This document shows positions 14,672 to 26,301 of a stretch of 64,000 bases of DNA, in pieces; positions within the stretch are counted from its first letter, which is position 1; every line of letters starts with the position of its first letter. Source of the DNA: Anoplopoma fimbria (Eukaryota > Chordata > Actinopteri > Perciformes > Anoplopomatidae); the NCBI RefSeq assembly GCF_027596085.1, contig NC_072471.1, positions 10,604,358 to 10,668,357 of the forward strand, in the 5' to 3' direction. The position numbers were made by a program, and so were the translations under genes. Below the pieces are notes generated by a model. It worked only from the letters and a program-made list of their open reading frames with translations. It made no database searches and was not told the DNA's origin.

Positions 14672-16306
14672 GTCTTAGTATACTATGTTGAAAAAAGGTT
14701 GAATAAAGTCATAATATAGTATGAAAAAAGGTTGGAATAAGTCATAGTATAGTATGTTGGAATAAGTCATAGTATAGTATGTGGAAAAAAAGTTGTAAAA
14801 AGTCATAGTAGAGTATGTCGAAAAAGTTGAAAAAAAGTCTTAGTATACTATGTTGAAAAAAGGTTGAATAAAGTCATAATATAGTATTTCGGAATAAGTC
14901 ATAGTATAGTATGTTGGAATAAGTCATCGTATAGTATGTCGAAAAAAGTTGAAAAAAAGTCATAGTATAGTATGTCGAAAAAGTTGAAAAAAAGTCATAG
15001 TATAGTATGTCGAAAAAGTTTAAAAAAAGTCTTAGTATACTATGTTGAAAAAAGGTTGAATAAAGTCATAATATAGTATTTCGGAATAAGTCATAGTATA
15101 GTATGTTGGAATAAGTCATCGTATAGTATGTCGAAAAAGTTGAAAAAAGTCATAGTATAGTATGTCGAAAAAGTTGAAAAAAAGTCATAGTATAGTATGT
15201 CGAAAAAGTTGAAAAAAAGTCATAGTATAGTATGTCGAAAAAAGTTGAAAAAAAGTCATAGTATAGTATGTCGGAATAAATCATAGTATAGTATGTCGGA
15301 ATAAATCATAGTATAGTATGTCGGAATAAATCATAGTATAGTATGTTGAATAAATCAAGTATAGTATGTTTGAATAAGTCATAGTATAGTATGTCGGAAA
15401 AAAGTTGAAAAAAAGTCATAGTATAGTATGTCGAAAAAAGTGAATAAATCATAGTATAGTATGTCGGAATAAATCATAGTATAGTATGTTGGAATAAGTC
15501 ATAGTATAGTATGTCGGAATAAGTCATAGTATAGTATGTTGCAATAAGTCATAGTATAGTATGTCGAAAAAGTTTAAAAAAGTCTTAGTATACTATGTTG
15601 AAAAAGGTTGAATAAAGTCATAATATAGTATTTCGGAATAAGTCATAGTATAGTATGTTGGAATAAGTCATCGTATAGTATGTCGAAAAAAGTTGAAAAA
15701 AAGTCATAGTATAGTATGTCGAAAAAAGTTGAAAAAAAGTCATAGTATAGTATGTCGAAAAAGTTGAAAAAAAGTCATAGTATAGTATGTCGAAAAAAGT
15801 TGAAAAAAAGTCATAGTATAGTATGCCGGAATAAATCATAGTATAGTATGTCGGAATAAATCATAGTATAGTATGCCGGAATAAATCATAGTATAATATG
15901 TCGGAATAAATCATAGTATAGTATGTTTGAATAAGTCATAGTATAGTATGTCGGAAAAAAGTTGAAAAAAAGTCATAGTATAGTATGTCGAAAAAAGTGA
16001 ATAAATCATAGTATAGTATGTCGGAATAAATCATAGTATAGTATGTTGAATAAGTCATAATAATGTCATAGTATAGTATGTCGGAATAAATCATAGTATA
16101 GTATGTCGCAATAAGTCATAGTATAGTATGTCGAAAAAAAGTGAATAAAGTCATAGTATTGTATGTCGAATAAATTTGAAAAAAGTCATATATAGTTTTT
16201 CAGAATAAGTCATAGTATAGTATGTCGAAAAAAAGGTTGAAAAAGTCATAGTATAGTATGTCGAAAAAATAAGTCATAGTATAGTATGTCGAAAAAGTTG
16301 AAAAAA
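14672..16306 (+). repeat. Third-tier repeat unit, about 1,635 bp, copy 2
   Basis: Markers at 14672, 14837, 15029 and 15582 give segments of 165, 192, 553 and 725 bp. The order short, 192, full, long matches the preceding copy. The last segment contains an edge-type variant block near 16,139-16,215. Confidence 0.8.
16139..16260 (+). repeat. Edge-type variant block embedded in the array
   Basis: Monomers here carry GTATTGTATG, a shortened TATATAG core and TTTTCAGAATAAG. All are rare in the array body but common in the decayed edge (for example 24,755-24,830). Related blocks lie at about 21,540-21,640 and 24,256-24,330. Confidence 0.7.
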
Positions 16307-17731
16307 GTCTTAGTATACTATGTTGAAAAAAAGGTTGAATAAAGTCATAATATAGTATTTCGGAATAAGTCATAGTATAGTATGTTGGAATAAGTCATAG
16401 TATAGTATGTCGAAAAAAGTTGAAAAAAAGTCATAGTATAGTATGTTGAAAAAAGTTGAATAAAGTCATAGTATAGTATGTCGGAATAAAAAGTATAGTA
16501 TGTTGGAATAAGTCATAGTATAGTATGTTGAATAAATCATAGTATAGTAAAAAGTCATAGTATAGTATGTCGGAATAAAATAGTTGAAAAAAGTCATAGT
16601 ATAGTATGTCGAAAAAAGTTGAAAAAAAGTCATAGTATAGTATGTCGAAAAAAGTTGAAAAAAAGTCATAGTATAGTATGAAAAAGGTTGAATAAATCAA
16701 AGTATAGTTGTATGTCGGAATAAATCATAGTATAGTATGCCGGAATAAATCATAGTATAGTATGTCGGAATAAATCATAGTATAGTATGTTTGAATAAGT
16801 CATAGTATAGTATGTCGGAAAAAAGTTGAAAAAAAGTCATAGTATAGTATGTCGAAAAAAGTGAATAAATCATAGTATAGTATGTCGGAATAAATCATAG
16901 TATAGTATGTTGGAATAAGTCATAGTATAGTATGCCGGAATAAATCATAGTATAGTATGTCGCAATAAGTCATAGTATAGTATGTCGAAAAAGTTTAAAA
17001 AAAGTCTTAGTATACTATGTTGAAAAAAGGTTGAATAAAGTCATAATATAGTATTTCGGAATAAGTCATAGTATAGTATGTTGGAATAAGTCATCGTATA
17101 GTATGTCGAATAAAAAAGTTGTTGAAAAAGTCATAGTAAAAAAAAGTCATAGTATAGTATGTCGAAAAAGTTGAAAAAAAGTCATAGTATAGTATGTTGA
17201 AAAAAGTTGAAAAAAGTCATAATATAGTATCGGAATATGTCATAGTAAAAATGTTGAATAAAGTCATAGTATAGTATGTCGAATAAAATAGTATAGTAAA
17301 AAAGTCATAGTATAGTATGTCGAAAAAGTTGAAAAAAAGTCATAGTATAGTATGTCGAAAAAAGTTGAAAAAAAGTCATAGTATAGTATGTCGAAAAAAG
17401 TTGAAAAAAGTCATAGTATAGTATGTCGGAATAAATAAAATAGTATGAATAAATCATAGTATAGTATGTCGGAATAAATCATAGTATAGTATGTCGGAAT
17501 AAATCATAGTATAGTATGTTTGAATAAGTCATAGTATAGTATGTCGGAAAAAAGTTGAAAAAAAGTCATAGTATAGTATGTGAAAAAAGTGAATAAATCA
17601 TAGTATAGTATGTCGGAATAAATCATAGTATAGTATGTTGGAATAAGTCATAGTATAGTATGCCGGAATAAATCATAGTATAGTATGTCGCAATAAGTCA
17701 TAGTATAGTATGTCGAAAAAGTTTAAAAAAA

Positions 17732-17889
17732 GTCTTAGTATACTATGTTGAAAAAAGGTTGAATAAAGTCATAATATAGTATTTCGGAATAAGTCATAGT
17801 ATAGTATGTTGGAATAAGTCATAGTATAGTATGTCGAAAAAAAGTTGAAAAAAGTCATAGTATAGTATGTAGAAAAAAGTTGAAAAAAA
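17732..17889 (+). repeat. 157/158-bp five-monomer HOR module (example)
   Basis: This holds monomers 1 to 4 plus one long monomer before the next marker. It is one long monomer (about 35 bp) shorter than the 192-bp module. Spacings of 157-165 bp recur at 3419, 4083, 6277, 6437, 7246, 14672, 17732 and 24256. It nearly always sits immediately before a 192-bp module. Confidence 0.88.
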
Positions 17890-19370
17890 GTCTTAGTATA
17901 CTATGTTGAAAAAAGGTTGAATAAAGTCATAATATAGTATTTCGGAATAAGTCATAGTATAGTATGTTGGAATAAGTCATCGTATAGTATGTCGAAAAAA
18001 GTTGAAAAAAAGTCATAGTATAGTATGTCGAAAAAAGTTGAAAAAAAGTCATAGTATAGTATGTCGAAAAAGTTTAAAAAAAAGTCTTAGTATACTATGT
18101 TGAAAAAAGGTTGAATAAAGTCATAATATAGTATTTCGGAATAAGTCATAGTATAGTATGTTGGAATAAGTCATCGTATAGTATGTCGAAAAAGTTGAAA
18201 AAAAGTCATAGTATAGTATGTCGAAAAAAGTTGAAAAAAAGTCATAGTATAGTATGTCGAAAAAAGTTGAAAAAAAGTCATAGTATAGTATGTCGAAAAA
18301 AGTTGAAAAAAAGTCATAGTATAGTATGCCGGAATAAATCATAGTATAGTATGTCGGAATAAATCATAGTATAGTATGCCGGAATAAATCATAGTATAGT
18401 ATGTCGGAATAAATCATAGTATAGTATGTTTGAATAAGTCATAGTATAGTATGTCGGAAAAAAGTTGAAAAAAAGTCATAGTATAGTATGTCGAAAAAAG
18501 TGAATAAATCATAGTATAGTATGTCGGAATAAATCATAGTATAGTATGTTGGAATAAGTCATAGTATAGTATGCCGGAATAAATCATAGTATAGTATGTC
18601 GCAATAAGTCATAGTATAGTATGTCGAAAAAGTTTAAAAAAGTCTTAGTATACTATGTTGAAAAAAGGTTGAATAAAGTCATAATATAGTATTTCGGAAT
18701 AAGTCATAGTATAGTATGTTGGAATAAGTCATCGTATAGTATGTCGAAAAAAGTTGAAAAAAAGTCATAGTATAGTATGTCGAAAAAAGTTGAAAAAAAG
18801 TCATAGTATAGTATGTCGAAAAAAGTTGAAAAAAAGTCATAGTATAGTATGTCGAAAAAAGTTGAAAAAAGTCATAGTATAGTATGCCGGAATAAATCAT
18901 AGTATAGTATGTCGGAATAAATCATAGTATAGTATGCCGGAATAAATCATAGTATAGTATGTCGGAATAAATCATAGTATAGTATGTTTGAATAAGTCAT
19001 AGTATAGTATGTCGGATCGGAAAAAAGTTGAAAAAAAGTCATAGTATAGTATGTCGAAAAAAGTGAATAAATCATAGTATAGTATGTCGGAATAAATCAT
19101 AGTATAGTATGTTGGAATAAGTCATAGTATAGTATGTCGGAATAAATCATAGTATAGTATGTCGGAATAAGTCATAGTATAGTATGTCGAAAAAAGTTGA
19201 AAAAAGTCATAGTATAGTATGTTGAAAAAAGGTTGAATAAAGTCATAATATAGTATTTCGGAATAAGTCATAGTATAGTATGTTGGAATAAGTCATAGTA
19301 TAGTATGTCGGAAAAAGTCAAGTATAGTAAAATAAGTCATAGTATAGTATGTCGAAAAAGTTTAAAAAAA
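17732..19370 (+). repeat. Third-tier repeat unit, about 1,639 bp, copy 3
   Basis: Markers at 17732, 17890, 18084 and 18642 give segments of 158, 194, 558 and 729 bp. The 729-bp segment hides a sixth module boundary. At 19,206 a monomer has the marker's unique right half (GTTGAAAAAAGGTTGAATAA, followed by the CATAATATAG monomer), but its palindrome has been replaced by the ordinary core. This splits 729 into 564 and 165. Confidence 0.8.
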
Positions 19371-19562
19371 GTCTTAGTATACTATGTTGAAAAAAGGTTG
19401 AATAAAGTCATAATATAGTATTTCGGAATAAGTCATAGTATAGTATGTTGGAATAAGTCATCGTATAGTATGTCGAAAAAGTTGAAAAAAAGTCATAGTA
19501 TAGTATGTCGAAAAAAGTTGAAAAAAAGTCATAGTATAGTATGTCGAAAAAGTTTAAAAAAA
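19371..19562 (+). repeat. 192-bp six-monomer HOR module (example)
   Basis: This is a shortened unit holding monomers 1 to 4 of the 558-bp unit, one long monomer and the terminal AGTTTAAAAAA monomer. Marker-to-marker distances of 189-195 bp recur at 1208, 2161, 3576, 4653, 4846-minus-193, 6594, 7403, 9366, 12297, 13212, 14837, 17890, 19371, 20796, 22492 and 24414. It looks like the 558-bp unit with its middle 13 monomers removed. Confidence 0.9.
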
Positions 19563-20120
19563 GTCTTAGTATACTATGTTGAAAAAAGGTTGAATAAAGT
19601 CATAATATAGTATTTCGGAATAAGTCATAGTATAGTATGTTGGAATAAGTCATCGTATAGTATGTCGAAAAAAGTTGAAAAAAAGTCATAGTATAGTATG
19701 TCGAAAAAGTTGAAAAAAAGTCATAGTATAGTATGTCGAAAAAAGTTGAAAAAAAGTCATAGTATAGTATGTCGAAAAAAGTTGAAAAAAAGTCATAGTA
19801 TAGTATGCCGGAATAAATCATAGTATAGTATGTCGGAATAAATCATAGTATAGTATGCCGGAATAAATCATAGTATAGTATGTCGGAATAAATCATAGTA
19901 TAGTATGTTTGAATAAGTCATAGTATAGTATGTCGGAAAAAAGTTGAAAAAAAGTCATAGTATAGTATGTCGAAAAAAGTGAATAAATCATAGTATAGTA
20001 TGTCGGAATAAATCATAGTATAGTATGTTGGAATAAGTCATAGTATAGTATGCCGGAATAAATCATAGTATAGTATGTCGCAATAAGTCATAGTATAGTA
20101 TGTCGAAAAAGTTTAAAAAA
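19563..20120 (+). repeat. Reference 558-bp, 19-monomer HOR unit
   Basis: This is the cleanest full unit, from one marker monomer to the next. Read in order, monomer lengths are 36, 25, 25, 36, 35, 36, 36, then five of 25, then 37, 33, four of 25, and 34, which sums to exactly 558 bp. Diagnostic members are monomer 1 (palindrome TAGTATACTA), monomer 2 (CATAATATAGTATTTCGG), monomer 4 (TCATCGTATAG), monomer 12 (ATGTTTGAATAA), monomer 18 (GTCGCAATAA) and monomer 19 (AGTTTAAAAAA). The same order is seen at 18,084-18,641 (558 bp), 13,404-13,962 (559), 11,737-12,296 (560), 23,697-24,255 (559), 2,356-2,910 (555) and 15,029-15,581 (553). Copies of 496-520 bp lack one or more monomers. Confidence 0.93.
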
Positions 20121-23100
20121 GTCTTAGTATACTATGTTGAAAAAAGGTTGAATAAAGTCATAATATAGTATTTCGGAATAAGTCATAGTATAGTATGTTG
20201 GAATAAGTCATCGTATAGTATGTCGAAAAAGTTGAAAAAAAGTCATAGTATAGTATGTCGAAAAAAAAAGTTGAAAAAAAGTCATAGTATAGTATGTGAA
20301 AAAAGTTGAATAAAGTCATAGTATAGTATGTCGGAATAAGTCATAGTATAGTATGTTGGAATAAGTCATAGTATAGTATGTCGGAAAAAAGTTGATTAAA
20401 AGTCATAGTATAGTATGTCGAAAAAAGTTGAAAATAAGTCATAGTATAGTATGTCGAAAAAGTTTGAAAAAAAAAAGTCTTAGTATACTATGTTGAAAAA
20501 GGTTGAATAAAGTCATAATATAGTATTTCGGAATAAGTCATAGTATAGTATGTTGGAATAAGTCATAGTATAGTATGTCGAAAAAGTTGAAAAAAAGTCA
20601 TAGTATAGTATGTTGAAAAAAGTTGAATAAAGTCATAGTATAGTATGTGAAAAAAGTTGAATAAGTCATAGTATAGTATGTTGGAATAAGTCATAGTATA
20701 GTATGTCGGAATGAAAAAAGTCATAGTATAGTATGTTGGAATAAAAAAAGTATGAAAAAAGTCATAGTATAGTATGTCGAAAAAGTTTAAAAAAAGTCTT
20801 AGTATACTATGTTGAAAAAAGGTTGAATAAAGTCATAATATAGTATTTCGGAATAAGTCATAGTATAGTATGTTGGAATAAGTCATCGTATAGTATGTCG
20901 AAAAAGTTGAAAAAAGTCATAGTATAGTATGTCGAAAAAAGTTGAAAAAAAGTCATAGTATAGTATGTCGAAAAAGTTTAAAAAAAGTCTTAGTATACTA
21001 TGTTGAAAAAAGGTTGAATAAAGTCATAATATAGTATTTCGGAATAAGTCATAGTATAGTATGTTGGAATAAGTCATCGTATAGTATGTCGAAAAAAAGT
21101 TGAAAAAAAGTCATAGTATAGTATGTCGAAAAAGTTGAAAAAAAGTCATAGTATAGTATGTCGAAAAAAGTTGAAAAAAAGTCATAGTATAGTATGTCGA
21201 AAAAAGTTGAAAAAAAGTCATAGTATAGTATGCCGGAATAAATCATAGTATAGTATGTCGGAATAAATCATAGTATAGTATGCCGGAATAAATCATAGTA
21301 TAGTATGTCGGAATAAATCATAGTATAGTATGTTTGAATAAGTCATAGTATAGTATGTCGGAAAAAAGTTGAAAAAAAGTCATAGTATAGTATGTCGAAA
21401 AAAGTGAATAAATCATAGTATAGTATGTCGGAATAAATCATAGTATAGTATGTTGGAATAAGTCATAGTATAGTATGCCGGAATAAATCATAGTATAGTA
21501 TGTCGGAATAAGTCATAGTATAGTATGTCGAATAAGTCATAGTATAGTATGTGAAAAAAAGTTGAATAAAGTCATAGTATAGTATGTCGAATAAATTTGA
21601 AAAAGTCATAGTATAGTATTTTCAGAGTAAGTCATAGTATAGTATGTCGAAAAAAGTTGAAAAAGTCATAGTATAGTATGTCGAATAAGTCATAGTATAG
21701 TATGTCGAAAAAGTTGAAAAAAAGTCATAGTATAGTATGTGAAAAAAGGTTGAATAAAGTCATAGTATAGTATTCGGAATAAAGTCATAGTATAGTATGT
21801 TGGAATAAGTCATAGTATAGTATGTCGAAAAAAGTTGAAAAAAGTCATAGTATAGTATGTCGAAAAAGTTGAAAAAAAGTCATAGTATAGTATGTCGAAA
21901 AAGTTGAAAAAAAGTCATAGTATAGTATGTGAAAAAAGTTGTAAAAAAGTCATAGTATAGTATGTCGGAAAAAAGTTGAAAAAAAGTCATAGTATAGTAT
22001 GTCGAAAAAAGTGAATAAATCATAGTATAGTATGTCGGAATAAATCATAGTATAGTATGTTGGAATAAGTCATAGTATAGTATGTCGGAATAAATCATAG
22101 TATAGTATGTCGAATAAGTCATAGTATAGTATGTCGAAAAAGTTTAAAAAAAGTCAGTATACTATGTTGAAAAAAGGTTGAATAAAGTCATAATATAGTA
22201 TTTCGGAATAAGTCATAGTATAGTATGTTGGAATAAGTCATAGTATAGTATGTCGAAAAAAGTTGAAAAAAGTCATAGTATAGTATGTCGAAAAAAGTTG
22301 AAAAAAAGTCATAGTATATAATGAAAATAGTGAATAAAGTCATAGTATAGTATGTCGGAATAAATCATAGTATAGTATGTTGGAATAAGTCATAGTATAG
22401 TATGTCGAAAAAAGTTGAAAAAATCATAGTATAGTATGTCGAAAAAAGTTGAAAAAGTCATAGTATAGTATGTCGAAAAAGTTTAAAAAAAGTCTTAGTA
22501 TACTATGTTGAAAAAAGGTTGAATAAAGTCATAATATAGTATTTCGGAATAAGTCATAGTATAGTATGTTGGAATAAGTCATAGTATAGTATGTCGAAAA
22601 AAGTTGAAAAAAGTCATAGTATAGTATGTCGAAAAAGTTGAAAAAAGTCATAGTATAGTATGTCGAAAAAGTTTAAAAAAGTCTTAGTATACTATGTTGA
22701 AAAAAGGTTGAATAAAGTCATAATATAGTATTTCGGAATAAGTCATAGTATAGTATGTTGGAATAAGTCATCGTATAGTATGTCGAATAAAAAGTTGAAA
22801 AAAAGTCATAGTATAGTATGTCGAAAAAGTTGAAAAAAAGTCATAGTATAGTATGTCGAAAAAAAGTTGAAAAAAAGTCATAGTATAGTATGTCGAAAAA
22901 AGTTGAAAAAAGTCATAGTATAGTATGCCGGAATAAATCATAGTATAGTATGTCGGAATAAATCATAGTATAGTATGCCGGAATAAATCATAGTATAGTA
23001 TGTCGGAATAAATCATAGTATAGTATGTTTGAATAAGTCATAGTATAGTATGTCGAAAAAAGTTGAAAAAAGTCATAGTATAGTATGTCGAAAAAAGTGA

Positions 23101-24752
23101 ATAAATCATAGTATAGTATGTCGGAATAAATCATAGTATAGTATGTTGGAATAAGTCATAGTATAGTATGCCGGAATAAATCATAGTATAGTATGTCGGA
23201 ATAAGTCATAGTATAGTATGTTGGAATAAGTCATAGTATAGTATGTGAAAAAAAGTTGAATAAAGTCATAGTATAGTATGTCAGAATAAAGTTGAAAAAA
23301 AATAGTATAGTATGTAAAAAAGTTGAAAAAAGTCATAGTATAGTATGTCGAAAAAAGTTGAAAAAAAGTCATAGTATAGTATGCCGGAATAAATCATAGT
23401 ATAGTATGTCGGAATAAATCATAGTATAGTATGCCGGAATAAATCATAGTATAGTATGTCGGAATAAATCATAGTATAGTATGTTTGAATAAGTCATAGT
23501 ATAGTATGTCGGAAAAAAGTTGAAAAAAAGTCATAGTATAGTATGTCGAAAAAAGTGAATAAATCATAGTATAGTATGTCGGAATAAATCATAGTATAGT
23601 ATGTTGGAATAAGTCATAGTATAGTATGCCGGAATAAATCATAGTATAGTATGTCGCAATAAGTCCTAGTATAGTATGTCGAAAAAGTTTAAAAAAGTCT
23701 TAGTATACTATGTTGAAAAAAGGTTGAATAAAGTCATAATATAGTATTTCGGAATAAGTCATAGTATAGTATGTTGGAATAAGTCATCGTATAGTATGTC
23801 GAAAAAAGTTGAAAAAAAGTCATAGTATAGTATGTCGAAAAAGTTGAAAAAAAGTCATAGTATAGTATGTCGAAAAAAGTTGAAAAAAAGTCATAGTATA
23901 GTATGTCGAAAAAAGTTGAAAAAAAGTCATAGTATAGTATGTTGGAATAAGTCATCGTATAGTATGTCGGAATAAATCATAGTATAGTATGCCGGAATAA
24001 ATCATAGTATAGTATGTCGGAATAAATCATAGTATAGTATGTTTGAATAAGTCATAGTATAGTATGTCGGAAAAAAGTTGAAAAAAAGTCATAGTATAGT
24101 ATGTCGAAAAAAGTGAATAAATCATAGTATAGTATGTCGGAATAAATCATAGTATAGTATGTTGGAATAAGTCATAGTATAGTATGCCGGAATAAATCAT
24201 AGTATAGTACGTCGCAATAAGTCATAGTATAGTATGTCGAAAAAATTTAAAAAAAGTCTTAGTATTGTATGTTGAAAAAGGTTGAATAAAGTCATAATAT
24301 AGTATTTTTTCAGAATAAGTCATAGTATAGTATGTTGGAAAAGTCATAGTATAGTATGTCGAAAAAAATGAAAAAAAGTCATAGTATAGTATGTCGAAAA
24401 AAGTTGAAAAAAAGTCTTAGTATACTATGTTGAAAAAAGGTTGAATAAAGTCATAATATAGTATTTTGGAATAAGTCATAGTATAGTATGTTGGAATAAG
24501 TCATCGTATAGTATGTCGAAAAAGTTGAAAAAAAGTCATAGTATAGTATGTCGAAAAAAGTTGAAAAAAAGTCATAGTATAGTATGTCGAAAAAGTTGAA
24601 AAAAAGTCTTAGTATAGTATGTTGAAAAAGGTTGAATAAATCATAGTATAGTATGTCGGAATAAATCATAGTATAGTATGTCGGAATAAATCATAGTATA
24701 GTATGTCGGAATAAGTCATAAAAGTATTGAATAAATCATAGTATAGTATGTC

Positions 24753-25070
24753 GAAAAAAAGTGAATAAAGTCATAGTATTGTATGTCGAAAAAAGTTGAA
24801 AAAAGTCAGTATATTTTGTCAGAATAAGTCATAGATCATAATTCATAAGTCATAGTATAGTATGTCGGAATAAAAAGTATAGTTGAATAAAAAGTATATA
24901 GTTCAGTATGTATGTTTGAATAAGTCATAGTATAGTATGTCGAAAAAAAGTGAATAAAGTCATAGAGTACGTCGATAAAAGTTGAAAAAAGTCATAGTAT
25001 TGTATGTCGCATTAAGTCAATATAATATGTCGGAATAAGTCATAGTATAGTATGTCGGAATAAATCATAG
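24753..25070 (+). repeat. Edge block, left copy of a roughly 1.2-kb-spaced duplication
   Basis: This segment contains CATAGATCATAATTCATAAG (from about 24,831) and GTACGTCGATAAAAG (from 24,967). Both recur in the same order about 1.19-1.20 kb downstream. Confidence 0.75.
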
Positions 25071-25954
25071 TATAGTATGTCGGAATAAATCATAGTATAG
25101 TATGTCGAAAAAAAGTGAATAAAATCATAGTATTGTATGTCGAAAAAAGTTGAAAAAAGTCAGTGTATTTTGTAAGAGTAAGTCATAGTATAGTATGTTG
25201 GAATAAGTCATGATATAGTATGTCGAAAAAAGGTTGAAAAAAGTCATAGTATAGTATGTCGCAATAAGTCATAGTATAGTCTGTCGAAAAAGTTGAAAAA
25301 AAGTCAGAGTATAGTATGTCGAAAAAAGGTTAAAAAAGGGCATAGAATAGTATGTCTTAATAAGTCATAGTATATTTTGTCAGAATAAGTTATAGTATAG
25401 TTTGTTGAAAAAAGTCATAGTATAGTATGTCGAAAAAGTTGAAAAAAAGTCATAATATAGTATGTCGCAATAAGTCATAGTATAGTATGTCGTAATAAGT
25501 TATAGTATAGTATGTCGAAAAAAGTTGAAAAAAAGTCATAGTATAGTATGTCGAAAAAAGTGAATAAAGTCATAGTAGAGTATGTCGAAAAAAGGTTAAA
25601 AATGGCATAGAATAGTATGTCGTAATAAGTCATAGTATATTTTGTGAGAATAAGTCATAGTATAGTATGTCGAAAAAAGTTTGAAAAAAGTCATAGTATA
25701 GTATGTCGCAATAAGTCATAGTATAGTATGTCGAAAAAGTTGAAAAAAAGTCATAGTATAGTATGTCGGAATAAATCATAGTAGAGTATGCCGAAAAAAG
25801 TGAATAAATTCATAGTATAGTATGTCGAAAAAATTAGAAAAAAGTCAGTATATATTGTCAGAGTAAGTCATACTATAGTATGTTGGAATAAGTCAATATA
25901 ATATGTCGGAATAAGTCATAGTATAGTATGTCAGAATAAATCATAGTATAGTAT

Positions 25955-26275
25955 GTCGAAAAAAAGTGAATAAAGTCATAGTATTGTAAGTCGAAAAAAG
26001 TTGAAAAAGTCAGTATATTTTGTCAGAATAAGTCATAGATCATAATTCATAAGTCATAGTATAGTATGTCGAAAAAAGGTTGAAAAAAGTCATAGTTCAG
26101 TATGTCGCAATAAGTCATAGTATAGTATGTCGAAAAAAAGTGAATAAAGTCAGAGTACGTCGATAAAAGTTGAAAAAAGTCATAGTATTGTATGTCGCAT
26201 TAAGTCAATATAATATGTCGGAATAAGTCATAGTATAGTATGTCGGAATAAATCATAGTACAGTATGTCGCAATA
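25955..26275 (+). repeat. Edge block, right copy of the same duplication
   Basis: The same diagnostic strings are found from about 26,035 (CATAGATCATAATTCATAAG) and 26,155 (GTACGTCGATAAAAG). The second copy has extra small deletions. Confidence 0.75.
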
Positions 26276-26301
26276 TGTCAAAGTATATTTTGTCAGAATA
26301 A

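Larger units (their letters stand above)
1..24700. repeat. Short-monomer satellite array, main higher-order-repeat body (left end outside the window)
   Basis: This is an uninterrupted tandem array of two interleaved monomer classes. The short class is about 25 bp: the core TCATAGTATAGTATG, a variable 3-5 bp CG/TG segment, then GGAATAA. The long class is 33-37 bp: the same core, then two A-tracts split by GTTG. Monomers are not randomly mixed. A fixed succession recurs, headed by a marker monomer containing CTTAGTATACTATG. Marker copies start at, among others, 494, 1208, 1400, 2161, 2356, 2911, 3419, 7246, 7403, 7595, 8096, 13034, 13212, 13404, 13963, 17732, 17890, 18084, 18642, 19371, 19563 and 20121. 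Composition is AT-rich and strand-asymmetric, with C almost confined to two positions per monomer. No coding gene or foreign insertion is visible. Short open frames on the minus strand are periodic translations of the repeat. A pericentromeric, subtelomeric or other heterochromatic block is the likely setting, but its chromosomal position cannot be read from this window. Confidence 0.97.

Noticed and set aside
531..24669. Minus-strand open frames of about 60-90 codons inside the satellite, with repeated FFQLFSTYYTMT-like or FFDILYYDFFST-like peptides
   Set aside because: They arise where 36-bp monomers (12 codons) stand in a row, keeping one frame open. Short 25-bp monomers shift the frame. 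Position and ends follow the HOR, and no start or codon signal suggests a gene.
1..24700. CENP-B box in the satellite
   Set aside because: The TTCG in ATTTCGGAATAAG is not followed by the needed A-NN-CGGG spacing in any monomer type read.
1..24700. CRISPR-like array (regularly spaced identical repeats)
   Set aside because: There are no unique spacers. Intervening bases are the variable part of the same monomers, and the setting is a vertebrate genome.
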